Source: AC-32 sp963715575
GTDB lineage: Bacteria > Actinomycetota > Thermoleophilia > Gaiellales > Gaiellaceae
DNA: 64,000 bases
Reading direction: 5' to 3'
Assembly (NCBI GenBank): GCA_963715575.1
Contig: OY970250.1
Location: 62,001-126,000 of the forward strand
The notes below the pieces were generated by a model. That model was not told the DNA's origin. It was given only the letters and a program-made list of their open reading frames with translations, and did not search any database. The translations under genes were made by a program, and so were the position numbers. The stretch's first letter is position 1; every line of letters begins with the position of its first letter. Below are positions 50,514 through 58,913 of this stretch, piece by piece.

Positions 50514-51622
50514 GCACCCCTCGGCGCGTGCTGATCGTCGGCGCCGGGCTCGCCGGCGCCCGTTGCGCGGAGACGCTGCGCGCCAACGGCTTCGACGGCG
50601 AGCTCCGGCTCGTGGGCGCCGAAGAGGTTCCTCCGTACGAGCGGCCGGCGCTCTCGAAAGAGCACCTCGCGGGCTCACGCGATGCCGCGTCGCTCGAGCT
50701 GCGACCGCGGTCGTTCTGGGACGAGCGCAATATCGAGCTGTCGCTCGGGCGGCGCGTCGTCAGCGTCGATCCCGAGCGCCGTACGGCCTTGACCGACCGC
50801 GGCGAGGAGCTCCTCTGGGATGCGCTCGTGCTCGCCACCGGCGCCACCCCACGGATGCTCCCGGGCTGGAGCGGCTCCGGCGTGCATGCGCTGCGAACGC
50901 TCGCAGACGCGGCCGCGCTGCGCGACGAGCTGCTCCCAGGCACGCGCGTGGCGATCGTCGGCGCCGGCTTCGTCGGCACAGAGGTAGCGTCCACCGCCCT
51001 CTCACTCGGCGCCTCGGTGACGCTCGTCGACCTCGCACAGGCCCCGCTCGAGCGCGTGCTCGGCGCCGAGGTCGGCTCGCTGCTGGCGGGGCGCTACGCC
51101 GAGGCCGGCATCGAGCTTCGTCTCGGCGCTCCCGTCGAACGCAGGGAGCTCGACGCCGACGTGGTCGTCGTGGCGGTCGGAGTCGTACCCGAGACGGTCG
51201 CGGCCGCCGGAGCCAACGGGATCCCGACCGACGCCTGCGGCCGCACCGCGATTCCGGGCATCTTCGCCGCGGGGGACGTCGCCGAGGCCTGGCATCCGCT
51301 GCTCGGCAGGCGGTTGCGCGTCGAGCACTGGACGAGCGCCGCCGGCCAGGGCGCCGCGGTCGCGTACGCAATCCTCGGCGAGGAGCGCCCGCACGCTGTG
51401 CTGCCGTACTTCTGGTCGGACCAGTTCGGGCTTCGGCTTCAGTACGTAGGTCACGCCGAGTCGTGGGCGGCCGTGGAGCTCGAGGGCGAGCCCGGCGCGT
51501 TCGTCGCGCGCTACCGGGATGAGCACGGCGCGAGCGTCGCTGCGCTAGCCGTCAACCGGCCGGCTGAGGTCGGGCGGCTGCGGAACGAGCTGGCTGCGCC
51601 GTTGCCGGCGATCGCCGCCTAG
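50510..51622 (+). CDS. NAD(P)H-dependent ferredoxin reductase (FAD)
   Basis: This 370-residue flavoprotein has an FAD motif VLIVGAGLAGARCAETLR, PYERPALSKE, LATGATPR, a second dinucleotide motif RVAIVGAGFVGTEVAS and GIFAAGDVAE, the architecture of putidaredoxin/rubredoxin reductases. It should reduce the ferredoxin encoded upstream using NADH or NADPH. It ends the plus-strand operon and overlaps the convergent degV gene by four bases. Confidence 0.9.
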   Translation: MSTPRRVLIVGAGLAGARCAETLRANGFDGELRLVGAEEVPPYERPALSKEHLAGSRDAASLELRPRSFWDERNIELSLGRRVVSVDPERRTALTDRGEELLWDALVLATGATPRMLPGWSGSGVHALRTLADAAALRDELLPGTRVAIVGAGFVGTEVASTALSLGASVTLVDLAQAPLERVLGAEVGSLLAGRYAEAGIELRLGAPVERRELDADVVVVAVGVVPETVAAAGANGIPTDACGRTAIPGIFAAGDVAEAWHPLLGRRLRVEHWTSAAGQGAAVAYAILGEERPHAVLPYFWSDQFGLRLQYVGHAESWAAVELEGEPGAFVARYRDEHGASVAALAVNRPAEVGRLRNELAAPLPAIAA

Positions 51623-52488
51623 TCGGCACCTTGGTCGTCGAACCAGAAGAAGCCGACCGTCCCCGGGCCGGCGTGGGCGCCCACGACCGGGCCGAGAGTC
51701 GTGACGACCTCGATCTCCGCGGCGGGCCGCCTGTCACTCACGAGCTTGCGCAGCGCCTCGGCCTTCTCCGGCGCCTCGGCGTGGGCGATACCAACGCGCA
51801 GGCTCGGTCGGTCAAAGGTGCTCGACTCGAAGCTCGAGGCAAACTCGAGAAACGCCTTGCGGTTCCCGCGCACGCGCTTGACGGGCAGCACCTCGCCGTC
51901 CTCGATCGAGAGGATCGGCTTGATGTTCAGCACCTCGCCCGCCCAGGCGCGAGCGCGGCCGATCCGCCCGCCGCGGGCGAGGTACTCGAGCGTGTCGACG
52001 GTGAAGAGCAGGCCGGCCTCGCGGCGGTAGCGCTCGACGAGGGCGTCGACCTGTTCGTCGCTGGTGCCGTGCTCGAGCCGTCGTTGGATCGCCAGCCCGA
52101 GCATCGCGATCGCGGCCGAGGCGCTATCCGAGTCGATCGTCCGCACCCGGTCACCGCCGAGCTCGCGGGCCGCGGCGCGCGCGCTCTCGATCGTCCCCGA
52201 CAGCTTCCCCGCGATATGGATCGAGAGGATCCGCTGGTAGTCGGCAAGCTCCTCGTAGGCCGCGAGGAAGTCGCCCGGCGTCGGCTGCGAGGTCGACGGC
52301 GTCTCGGAAACCGTGCGCAGCCGCGCGTAGAACTGCTCGGGCGAAAGCTCGACATAGTCGCGGAAGCTCTCGTCGCCGAAGCGCACATAGAGCGGCACCA
52401 CCCGCCAGTTCGGGAACCGCTCTGGCGCCTCGGGGAAGTCGGCCGTCGAGTCGACGACGATCGCCGTGTTCTCGCCGGTCAGCTCCAT
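51619..52488 (-). CDS. DegV family fatty-acid-binding protein (FakB-like)
   Basis: This 289-residue protein has IVVDSTADFP at the start, SQPTPGDFLAAYEEL, SGTIESARAAA and LEYLARGGRIGRARA, all DegV features. DegV/FakB proteins present fatty acids to the kinase FakA, which is encoded two genes upstream, so the pair can feed exogenous fatty acids into phospholipids. No strong Shine-Dalgarno is present. Confidence 0.88.
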   Translation of the reverse strand: MELTGENTAIVVDSTADFPEAPERFPNWRVVPLYVRFGDESFRDYVELSPEQFYARLRTVSETPSTSQPTPGDFLAAYEELADYQRILSIHIAGKLSGTIESARAAARELGGDRVRTIDSDSASAAIAMLGLAIQRRLEHGTSDEQVDALVERYRREAGLLFTVDTLEYLARGGRIGRARAWAGEVLNIKPILSIEDGEVLPVKRVRGNRKAFLEFASSFESSTFDRPSLRVGIAHAEAPEKAEALRKLVSDRRPAAEIEVVTTLGPVVGAHAGPGTVGFFWFDDQGAD

Positions 52489-52489
52489 C

Positions 52490-52873
52490 TCACGCCGCCT
52501 GCGGCTGCGCGGCGTCCCGAATCGCGGCGACGATCGCGTCGAGGCCGTCGTCCTTGCGCAGGCACCCGACCGCGCCGGCCTCGACCAGCGCGTCGCGCTC
52601 GCGCAGGTTGGCGGAGGCGGTCAGGCAGACGACAGCCGTCTCGGGGCACGCCGCCTTGACCGCGCGTGTGGCCTGGACGCCGTCGAGACCTGGGAGCCGG
52701 TAGTCCATCAGCACGACGTCCGGCTTCACCCTCGCGGCGACTTCGGCGGCGTCGCTGCCGTCCTGGACCGAGGCGACGACCTCCATGTCCGAGCGCAGCC
52801 CGAGCAGCAGCTCGAGCGCCTCGCGGAAGACCTTGTTGTCCTCGACGAGGACGACCCGGATCGGCTTGCTCAC
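52490..52873 (-). CDS. stand-alone receiver domain (CheY-like)
   Basis: The product is 127 residues, a response-regulator receiver with Asp57 in VVLMDYRLPG, a threonine in CLTAS and a lysine in CLRKDD, and no output domain. It sits between fakA and degV. TAGTCT, starting with the fakA stop codon, ends six bases before its GTG, which implies separate leaderless expression. No kinase is adjacent. Confidence 0.85.
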   Translation of the reverse strand: MSKPIRVVLVEDNKVFREALELLLGLRSDMEVVASVQDGSDAAEVAARVKPDVVLMDYRLPGLDGVQATRAVKAACPETAVVCLTASANLRERDALVEAGAVGCLRKDDGLDAIVAAIRDAAQPQAA

Positions 52874-52882
52874 GAATCGAGA

Positions 52883-54451
52883 CTACTCGGCGGACAGGAG
52901 CAGCGGGTAGTGCGGCTGGCCGCCCTCGTGCACGTCCAGCTCAAGTTCGGGGTGCTGCTCGGCGAGCTCGACGAGCAGGCCGTTCAGCGGCGGCGCGCCT
53001 TCGCCGTGCAGCAGCGTGAGCACGTCTCGCGGCTCGGCCAGCAGGCGGTCGATCAGCGCGCGAGCCACCTCGTCGAAGCCGGCGCCGGCGGCGACCGCGT
53101 CGCCGTCCAGCAGCGCGAGGAACTCGCCCTCGCGGACCGCCACGCCGTCGGCCGAGGCGTCACGCGAGGCGACCGTGATCTCGCCGGTGACGACGCCGAC
53201 CAGCGCCTCGCCCATGGCCGCCGCATTCTCCTCAGCAGAGCGCTCGCCGTGGAAGGCGACCAGCGCCGCGAGGCCTGCGGGGATCGAGGTCGTCGCCACG
53301 ACCTGCACCGGCTTGCCGGCCACGCGCGCCGACTGCTCCGCCGCCATCACGACGTTCGAGTTGTTCGGCAGCAGCACGACCTCGTCCGCGCTGCTCGCGT
53401 CGACGGCTTCGAGCAGGTCGGCGGTCGACGGGTTCATCGACTGGCCTCCCTCGACGATGCGCTCCGCGCCGAGATCCTCGAACAACCGACGGTTGCCCTC
53501 GCCGACGACGACGGCGACGACGACCGATCGGGACGCGCCGCCGGGCAGCGCCGCCAGCAGCCGCTCCTCGCGCTCTTCGGTCTGGCGATGCATGTCGTTG
53601 ATCTCGACTGCCTCGATCGTGCCCGCGCGCGTCCCGAGTGAGAGCGCCGCGCCCGGGTCGTCGGTGTGGACGTGCACCTTCAGCGCCGAGGGATCGCCGA
53701 CGACGAGCAGGGAGTCGCCGAGCCGGTCGAGCTCGGGCTCGAGCGTCGCCGCATCGAGGCCCTCGCCCTCGACCACGAAGGTCGTGCAGTAGCGGTAGCG
53801 CGAGTGCTCCTGATGCACGGCCTCGAGCGAGAGCCTGGCCGGCCCCGCGGACCGGGGAACGGGCTCCTCGCCCGCAGCCGCCGCGGCAAGACCGCGGACG
53901 AGCTCGACCAGGCCGGCTCCGCCGGCGTCCACGACGCCCGCCTCGCGCAGCACGTCCAGCTGCTCCTGTGTCCGCGCGACCGCCTCGTCGCCCCGTTCGA
54001 CCAGCAGCGCGAGCAGCTCGGCGGGCTCGAGGTCCGGTGCCGCCTCCGCTGCCTCGGCGAGCGCGCGGATCACGGTCAGCATCGTCCCCTCGACCGGCTT
54101 GCGCACCGCCGCGTACGCCGCGTCGCTGCCGCCACGAAAGGCGCGCGCGAGATCGCTCGAATCGGCCAGCGACTCGGCAGCCCCGCGGACGATCTGCGAC
54201 AGGATCACGCCCGAGTTGCCGCGCGCGGACATCAGCGCTGCCCGCGTCGCCTCGCGCGCGAGCGCCTCTCGGTCGGCCGCGGTCGAAGCGTCGAGCGCCT
54301 CCACCACCCCGCGCGCCGTCAACGTCAGGTTCGTGCCCGTGTCCCCGTCCGGAACGGGATAGACGTTCAGGTCGTCGATCCGCTCCCGGCTCTGCTCGAG
54401 TGCCTCGAGCGCCCCATGGGCCAAGCCGCGAACGGTCTCGAGCTCGCTCAC
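52883..54451 (-). CDS. fakA: DAK2-domain fatty acid kinase FakA
   Basis: This 522-residue protein has YPVPDGDTGTNL (ATP/Mg site of the Dha-kinase-like domain), ARGNSGVILSQI and a C-terminal domain with NNSNVVMAAEQ, as in FakA/YloV. It phosphorylates fatty acids bound to FakB. GTG at 54451 overlaps the Asp23 gene, giving the common asp23-fakA order, here separated from recG by the receiver, degV and redox genes. Confidence 0.9.
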   Translation of the reverse strand: MSELETVRGLAHGALEALEQSRERIDDLNVYPVPDGDTGTNLTLTARGVVEALDASTAADREALAREATRAALMSARGNSGVILSQIVRGAAESLADSSDLARAFRGGSDAAYAAVRKPVEGTMLTVIRALAEAAEAAPDLEPAELLALLVERGDEAVARTQEQLDVLREAGVVDAGGAGLVELVRGLAAAAAGEEPVPRSAGPARLSLEAVHQEHSRYRYCTTFVVEGEGLDAATLEPELDRLGDSLLVVGDPSALKVHVHTDDPGAALSLGTRAGTIEAVEINDMHRQTEEREERLLAALPGGASRSVVVAVVVGEGNRRLFEDLGAERIVEGGQSMNPSTADLLEAVDASSADEVVLLPNNSNVVMAAEQSARVAGKPVQVVATTSIPAGLAALVAFHGERSAEENAAAMGEALVGVVTGEITVASRDASADGVAVREGEFLALLDGDAVAAGAGFDEVARALIDRLLAEPRDVLTLLHGEGAPPLNGLLVELAEQHPELELDVHEGGQPHYPLLLSAE

Positions 54452-54822
54452 GCCGTCCGCTTAACGTTCTGGATGTGCACGTCGACCGACGCGACCCGCA
54501 GGCCGGTCAGCCGCTCGACCTCGTAGCCGACCTGCGACCGCACCGTTGCCGCCACCTCGGCCAGGTTCAGCCCGTAGGCGACCACGACGTGGAGCTCGAG
54601 CGCGACCGCGCCTTCGACGTTGCGGACGACGATCCCGCGCGCCGGCTTACCCTTCGGCAGGAGCCGCGTGACCCGCTCGCGCGCGGGCACCGGCGCGCGC
54701 AGCGACATCCCGACCACGCCGTAGCACTCGGCGGCGACGCGGCCGACGATCTGCGCGATCGCCTCGGGCGCGATCGTGATCCGCCCGAGCTCGGAGGGAA
54801 TCGTCAGGCCCCGCTCGTCCAC
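54448..54822 (-). CDS. Asp23/Gls24 family envelope stress protein
   Basis: This 124-residue protein has ITIAPEAIAQIVGRVAAECYGVVGM and the YGLNLAEVAATVRSQV segment typical of the Asp23/Gls24 family (DUF322). Members are membrane-associated and often precede fakA. GTG at 54822 has TAACGG close upstream, not a clean promoter. It overlaps fakA by four bases. Confidence 0.88.
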   Translation of the reverse strand: MDERGLTIPSELGRITIAPEAIAQIVGRVAAECYGVVGMSLRAPVPARERVTRLLPKGKPARGIVVRNVEGAVALELHVVVAYGLNLAEVAATVRSQVGYEVERLTGLRVASVDVHIQNVKRTA

Positions 54823-54887
54823 GATCCGTTAGACGGAGCCAGCCCGCGTCCCGGTTGCTTCTGGAAAGTTTCGGCACGCTTTCGTCA

Positions 54888-54963
54888 CGAAGCGTCACAG
54901 ACACGTGCGTGTTTCCGGCATATGCTCGCCTCGGGGAGGAGGCTGGGCGAACCGTAGTAAGGG
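54888..54963 (+). repeat. 76-base promoter-bearing repeat, copy 1
   Basis: GTCACAGACACG (54894-54905) contains CAGACA, 17 bases from TATGCT (54921-54926). The following 37 bases match copy 2 at 57882-57957 in 34 positions, with no insertion or deletion over the whole 76 bases. The promoter reads rightward toward the 3' end of rpmB, where no plus-strand gene exists, so it may start an antisense or small RNA. The rest of the 171-base gap shows nothing else. Confidence 0.6.
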
Positions 54964-54993
54964 AAGGAGCGGCGAAACGCGGCCGGAAGCCGC

Positions 54994-55185
54994 TCAGACG
55001 GCCTTCTGGACCTTGTTGCCCTTGAGACAGCGCGTGCAGACGTAGGCGCGCGTTGCCTTGCCGTCGAGCAACACGCGCACACGCTGGAGGTTGGGATTGA
55101 AGCGCCGCTTGGTGGCCACCATCGAGTGGCTCCGGTTGTTGCCGAAGCCGGGCTTCTTCCCGCAGATCGCGCAGACCTTGGACAT
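54994..55185 (-). CDS. rpmB: 50S ribosomal protein L28
   Basis: This 63-residue protein has KVCAICGKKPGFGNNRSHS and RRFNPNLQRVRV, with a second cysteine pair in CTRC, the zinc-binding form of L28. TACACT ends nine bases before the ATG. It follows the rib genes and a palindromic element on the same strand. Confidence 0.95.
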   Translation of the reverse strand: MSKVCAICGKKPGFGNNRSHSMVATKRRFNPNLQRVRVLLDGKATRAYVCTRCLKGNKVQKAV

Positions 55186-55227
55186 CGGCGGAGGAGTGTA
55201 GCTACTGCTGCCCGGCGCCCGCGGCCA

Positions 55228-55270
55228 CGGCGCCGCTTGCGGCGCCGACGGGAAGGCTTTGCCGGTGCAG
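55228..55270. repeat. two-hairpin intergenic element, copy 3
   Basis: CGGCGCCGC (55228-55236) and GCGGCGCCG (55239-55247) form a perfect nine-pair hairpin with the same GCTTGC turn as the other copies. A weaker hairpin around GGCTTTGCC follows. Read on the minus strand, the order of the two hairpins matches copy 1 near 25300. It fills the gap between ribH and rpmB. Confidence 0.5.
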
Positions 55271-55275
55271 CCGAC

Positions 55276-55980
55276 TTACGGCGATGCGGCGCCGGCCGCA
55301 GCGCGCAGCTGGGAGAAGACGTCGGCCATCTCGAGCGCCGTGCGGACGGCTTCCGAGGCCTTGTCCAGCCGGGCCCTGGCCTGCTCCTCGTTCTCGGTCG
55401 TCAGCACGCCGAAGGCGACCGGCACGCCGGTCTCGAGGCCGGCCAGCTGGAGGCCGCTCGCCGCCTCGCTCGCGACGTACTCGAAGTGCGGCGTCTCGCC
55501 GCGGATCACCGCGCCCAGCGCCACGATGCAGGAGTAGCGGCGCGTCTTCGCGAGCGCCATCGCCGCCAGCGGCAGCTCGAAGGCGCCCGGGACGGGGATC
55601 ACCGTGACGGCCTCGCGGCCGACGCCGAGCCGCTCGAGCTCGTCGAGTGCCCGCCGCAGCAGCTCGCCGGTGAGCTCGCCGTTGAAACGCGCGACCACGA
55701 TCCCGACCGCACGCCGGTTGCCGGTCGGCTCGCCCTCGATCACGCCGTAGCCGTCGGGAATCTGCAGTTCGCCGCCCGCATGCTCGGGCGAGCGCAGGCG
55801 CGGAAGCTCGTCCTCCTCGGCCGGGAGGTCCTCCTCTTCCTCAGGCTCCGGCGCTACCTCGGCCTCGGGCTGCGGTTCGGGCTCGGGCTCGGCGTCCGGG
55901 TCCGCCCAGACGTCCTCGCGCCGCTCCTCCTCCGGCTCCTCGTTCACGCCGAGCCGCGGCTGGTCGAGACCGTCGCTCAC
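55276..55980 (-). CDS. ribH: lumazine synthase with acidic N-terminal extension
   Basis: Residues from about 85 form a normal lumazine synthase (VGIVVARFNGELTGELLRRAL, VPGAFELPLAAMAL, GAVIRGETPHFEYV). The first 80 residues are an additional Glu/Pro-rich acidic region, so the protein is 234 residues rather than about 155. GTG at 55980 overlaps the ribBA stop in a GTGA junction. The enzyme condenses the ribBA product with the pyrimidine from ribD. The extension is unexplained. A capsid-forming enzyme with such tails might expose or enclose them. Confidence 0.92.
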   Translation of the reverse strand: MSDGLDQPRLGVNEEPEEERREDVWADPDAEPEPEPQPEAEVAPEPEEEEDLPAEEDELPRLRSPEHAGGELQIPDGYGVIEGEPTGNRRAVGIVVARFNGELTGELLRRALDELERLGVGREAVTVIPVPGAFELPLAAMALAKTRRYSCIVALGAVIRGETPHFEYVASEAASGLQLAGLETGVPVAFGVLTTENEEQARARLDKASEAVRTALEMADVFSQLRAAAGAASP

Positions 55981-57227
55981 GAGTCCCCCGAGTCGAAGCG
56001 CAGGTCCTGGTGGTGGAGCCGGTGCCCGAGCTTGTCCCGCTTCGCGGTGAGGTAGCGGCGGTTCTCGGCGTTCGGCGGCACCTCGATCGGCACCTGCTCG
56101 ACGACCGTCAGCCCGTAGCCCTCGAGCCCGCTGATCTTCTTCGGGTTGTTGGTCAGGATCCGGATCGTCGAGAGCCCGAGGTCGGCGAGGATCTGGTTGC
56201 CGATCCCCCACTCCCGCGCGTCTGCGGGGAAGCCGAGCTCGAGGTTCGCCTCGACCGTGTCGAGCCCCTGCTCCTGCAGCTCGTAGGCGCGGAGCTTGCT
56301 GAGCAGGCCGATCCCGCGACCCTCCTGCGCCATGTAGAGCAGCACGCCGCGGTCCTCGCCCGCGATCTGCCGCAGCGCGTGGTCGAGCTGCTCGCCGCAG
56401 TCGCAGCGCAGCGAGTGGAAGACGTCGCCGGTCAGGCACTCGGAATGAACTCGCACGAGCACGTCGGCCGCGCCGTCCACGTCGCCCTTGACGAGCGCCA
56501 GATGGTGCTTGCCGGTCAGCTTCTCGCGGAACGCGACGGCGCTGAACTCGCCGTAGGCCGTCGGCAGCCGCACCGCGGTCGTCCGCTCGACGAGCTTCTC
56601 GTGGCGGCGGCGGTACTCGATCAGGTCGGCGACCGTGACGAGCTTGAGGCCGTGCTCCTCGCAGTACGGGATCAGGTCGCGCACGCGCGCCATCGTCCCG
56701 TCGTCGTTCATCACCTCGCAGACCACCCCGGCCGGGTTGAGGCCGGCGAGCCGGGCGAGGTCGACCGCGGCCTCTGTCTGGCCTCCGCGCCGCAGCACGC
56801 CCCCCGCCCGCGCTCGCAGCGGGAAGACGTGACCGGGCTGGACCAGGTCCCCGGGGCCCTTGCTCGGGTCGATCGCGACCTGGATCGTCCGTGAGCGGTC
56901 CTGCGCCGAGATGCCGGTCGAGATCCCGTCGCGCGCCTCGATGGAGATCGTGAACGCGGTCCCGAAGGGCGTCTCGTTGCGGTCGGTCATCGGGCGCAGC
57001 TGCAGCTCGTCGCAGCGCTCCTCGGTCAGGCAGAGGCAGATCAGGCCGCGGCCGTGCGTGGCCATGAAGTTGATCGCCTCCGGCGTCGCGAACTGCGCCG
57101 CGATCGTGAGGTCGCCCTCGTTCTCGCGGTCGGCCGCGTCGACGACGACCACGAACCTGCCGTGGCGGATGTCCTCGATCGCCTCCTCGACGCTGGCGAA
57201 GGCGGTGGAGCGCTCGGTCGTATCCAT
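55977..57227 (-). CDS. ribBA: bifunctional DHBP synthase / GTP cyclohydrolase II
   Basis: The product is 416 residues. The N-terminal RibB part has DAADRENEGDLTIAAQ and GHVFPLRAR; the C-terminal RibA part has HSECLTGDVFHSLRCDCGEQL (zinc cysteines) and AQEGRGIGLLSKL. It supplies both precursors for riboflavin. It is 20 bases after ribE and overlaps ribH, so the three genes are one operon. Confidence 0.96.
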   Translation of the reverse strand: MDTTERSTAFASVEEAIEDIRHGRFVVVVDAADRENEGDLTIAAQFATPEAINFMATHGRGLICLCLTEERCDELQLRPMTDRNETPFGTAFTISIEARDGISTGISAQDRSRTIQVAIDPSKGPGDLVQPGHVFPLRARAGGVLRRGGQTEAAVDLARLAGLNPAGVVCEVMNDDGTMARVRDLIPYCEEHGLKLVTVADLIEYRRRHEKLVERTTAVRLPTAYGEFSAVAFREKLTGKHHLALVKGDVDGAADVLVRVHSECLTGDVFHSLRCDCGEQLDHALRQIAGEDRGVLLYMAQEGRGIGLLSKLRAYELQEQGLDTVEANLELGFPADAREWGIGNQILADLGLSTIRILTNNPKKISGLEGYGLTVVEQVPIEVPPNAENRRYLTAKRDKLGHRLHHQDLRFDSGDS

Positions 57228-57247
57228 CTCGCGGTGGATCGTAACCC

Positions 57248-57832
57248 TCAGGCGGAGGCCAGCCGCTCGGCGTACTTCGCGAGCAGGTCGACCTCGACGT
57301 TGACCTCGTCGCCGGGGCCGAGCGCGCCGAGAGTGGTGTGCTCGAGCGTGAACGGGACGAGCGCGATCTCGACGCGGTCGTCGTGGAGCGCGGCGATCGT
57401 CAGCGAGACGCCGTCGACGGCGATCGAGCCCTTGTCGACGGAATAGCGGCGGAGCTCGGCGGGCAGCTGGACATGGAGGCGGGCGCCGTCGCCCTCGCGC
57501 TCGAACGCGGTCACGCGCGCGCGGCCGTCGACGTGGCCCTGGACGAAGTGACCGCCGAGGGGCTCGCCCGCGCGGAGCGCCGGCTCGAGGTTCACCTCCG
57601 CGCCCGGCTCGAGCGCGCCGAGCGTGGTGCGCGCGATCGTCTCCGGGACGGCGTCGAACTCGAGCGCCTCGCCGTCGGCGGCAGTGACGGTCAGGCAGCA
57701 GCCGCTGACGGCGATCGAGTCCCCGGGAGCCGCCTGCGCGGCCTCGGCGGCCGCTATCCGCAGGTGAACGCCGGCGCCGTTCCGATCGGCGGAGACGACG
57801 CGGCCGCGCTCGCGGACGATCCCGGTGAACAT
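57248..57832 (-). CDS. ribE: riboflavin synthase alpha subunit
   Basis: This 194-residue protein is made of two related barrels: MFTGIVRERGRV and GDSIAVSGCCLTVT in the first, GGHFVQGHVDG and GSIAVDGVSLTIA in the second. It forms riboflavin from two lumazines. TAGGCT ends six bases before the ATG, making ribE-ribBA-ribH a leaderless operon separate from ribD. I found no FMN-riboswitch consensus upstream. Confidence 0.95.
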   Translation of the reverse strand: MFTGIVRERGRVVSADRNGAGVHLRIAAAEAAQAAPGDSIAVSGCCLTVTAADGEALEFDAVPETIARTTLGALEPGAEVNLEPALRAGEPLGGHFVQGHVDGRARVTAFEREGDGARLHVQLPAELRRYSVDKGSIAVDGVSLTIAALHDDRVEIALVPFTLEHTTLGALGPGDEVNVEVDLLAKYAERLASA

Positions 57833-57881
57833 GCTCGAAGCCTAGCCACGCTCCTGTGGACGCCTCGTCACGCTCTCGGCG

Positions 57882-57957
57882 CGAAGCGTCACAGACACGT
57901 GCGCCCGCCCCGGATACGCTCGCCTCGGGGAGGAGGCCGGGCGAACCGTCGTACGGG
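57882..57957 (+). repeat. 76-base promoter-bearing repeat, copy 2
   Basis: GTCACAGACACG (57888-57899) with CAGACA 17 bases from TACGCT (57915-57920), followed by the same 37-base purine-rich segment as copy 1. It lies between ribD and ribE and reads rightward into the 3' end of ribD, antisense to it. No plus-strand gene follows. The remaining part of the 136-base gap holds only the ribE promoter. Confidence 0.6.
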
Positions 57958-57968
57958 CGGCCGTGGGT

Positions 57969-58913
57969 TCAGGGCTCGTGGACGTAGGCCGTGAGGAGCA
58001 CGTCGCCGCCCACGAGCTCGAACGTCAGCCGGCTCAGCGCTCGCGGTTCCGGGAGCCCCGCGACCGGCCCCGCGCCCTCACCCGCGAGGGTGGGCGCGAC
58101 GAACACGAGCAGCTTGTCCACCAGGTCGGCCGCGAGAAACGAGGCCGCGAGGGTCGGCCCGCCTTCGAGCAGCAGCGAGCGCACGCCGTCCGCCGCCAGC
58201 GCGCGCATTTCTTCCTCGAGCGGCCCGCTGCGCAGCTCGAGCTCCGATCCCCAGGGCAGCGGCCCGCGGCCGAAGGCGAGCCGGCGCGGCTGCGAGGCGG
58301 CGCCGACGTCACGCGCCGTGAGCGCGGGATCGTCCGCCCGCACGGTGCCCATCCCGACCGCGACTGCCTCCACGGAGGCCCGCAGCTCGTGCACCCGACG
58401 GCGGCTCGCCTCACTCGAGACCCAGCGCGAGCCGGGCACGGTCACTCGCCCGTCGAGCGTCATCGCCACCTTGTAGGTCACGAACGGCCGCCGCTGTGCG
58501 ATCCAGACGCGCCACGCTTCGTTCTGTACGCGCGCCGCCCAGAGATCGGCGACCTCGACCTCCACGCCCGCCGCGCGGAGTCGTTCGAAGCCCCGCCCGT
58601 CGACCTTCGGGTTCGGGTCGCCGACCGCGGCCACCACGCGCGCCACACCGGCCTTCACCACCGTCTCCACGCACGGCGGGGTCGTCCCATGGTGCGAGCA
58701 CGGCTCGAGCGAGACGTACAGCGTCGCCCCGCGGGCGCGCTCGGCGGCCGCCGCCAGCGCCGCCACCTCCGCGTGCGGCGAGCCGCGGCCGGCATACCAG
58801 CCCTCGCCGACTACCTCGCCGTCGCGCACGAGCACGGCCCCGACCAGCGGGTGGGTCGGCTCGACCGACCCTCGCCCCCGCTCCGCGAGCCCAAGCGCCC
58901 GCTCGAGGCTCAT
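57969..58913 (-). CDS. ribD: bifunctional riboflavin deaminase/reductase RibD
   Basis: The product is 314 residues. The deaminase domain has GSPHAEVAAL and PCSHHGTTPPC (zinc site); the reductase domain has VTYKVAMTLDGRV and LLLEGGPTLAASFL. It carries out two early steps of riboflavin synthesis. ATG at 58913 overlaps the rpe stop codon. It ends 11 bases after a promoter-bearing repeat of opposite orientation. Confidence 0.94.
   Translation of the reverse strand: MSLERALGLAERGRGSVEPTHPLVGAVLVRDGEVVGEGWYAGRGSPHAEVAALAAAAERARGATLYVSLEPCSHHGTTPPCVETVVKAGVARVVAAVGDPNPKVDGRGFERLRAAGVEVEVADLWAARVQNEAWRVWIAQRRPFVTYKVAMTLDGRVTVPGSRWVSSEASRRRVHELRASVEAVAVGMGTVRADDPALTARDVGAASQPRRLAFGRGPLPWGSELELRSGPLEEEMRALAADGVRSLLLEGGPTLAASFLAADLVDKLLVFVAPTLAGEGAGPVAGLPEPRALSRLTFELVGGDVLLTAYVHEP

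Noticed and set aside
57833..57968. Possible FMN riboswitch before ribE
   Set aside because: None of the conserved RFN segments could be seen, and the ribE promoter appears to give a leaderless mRNA.
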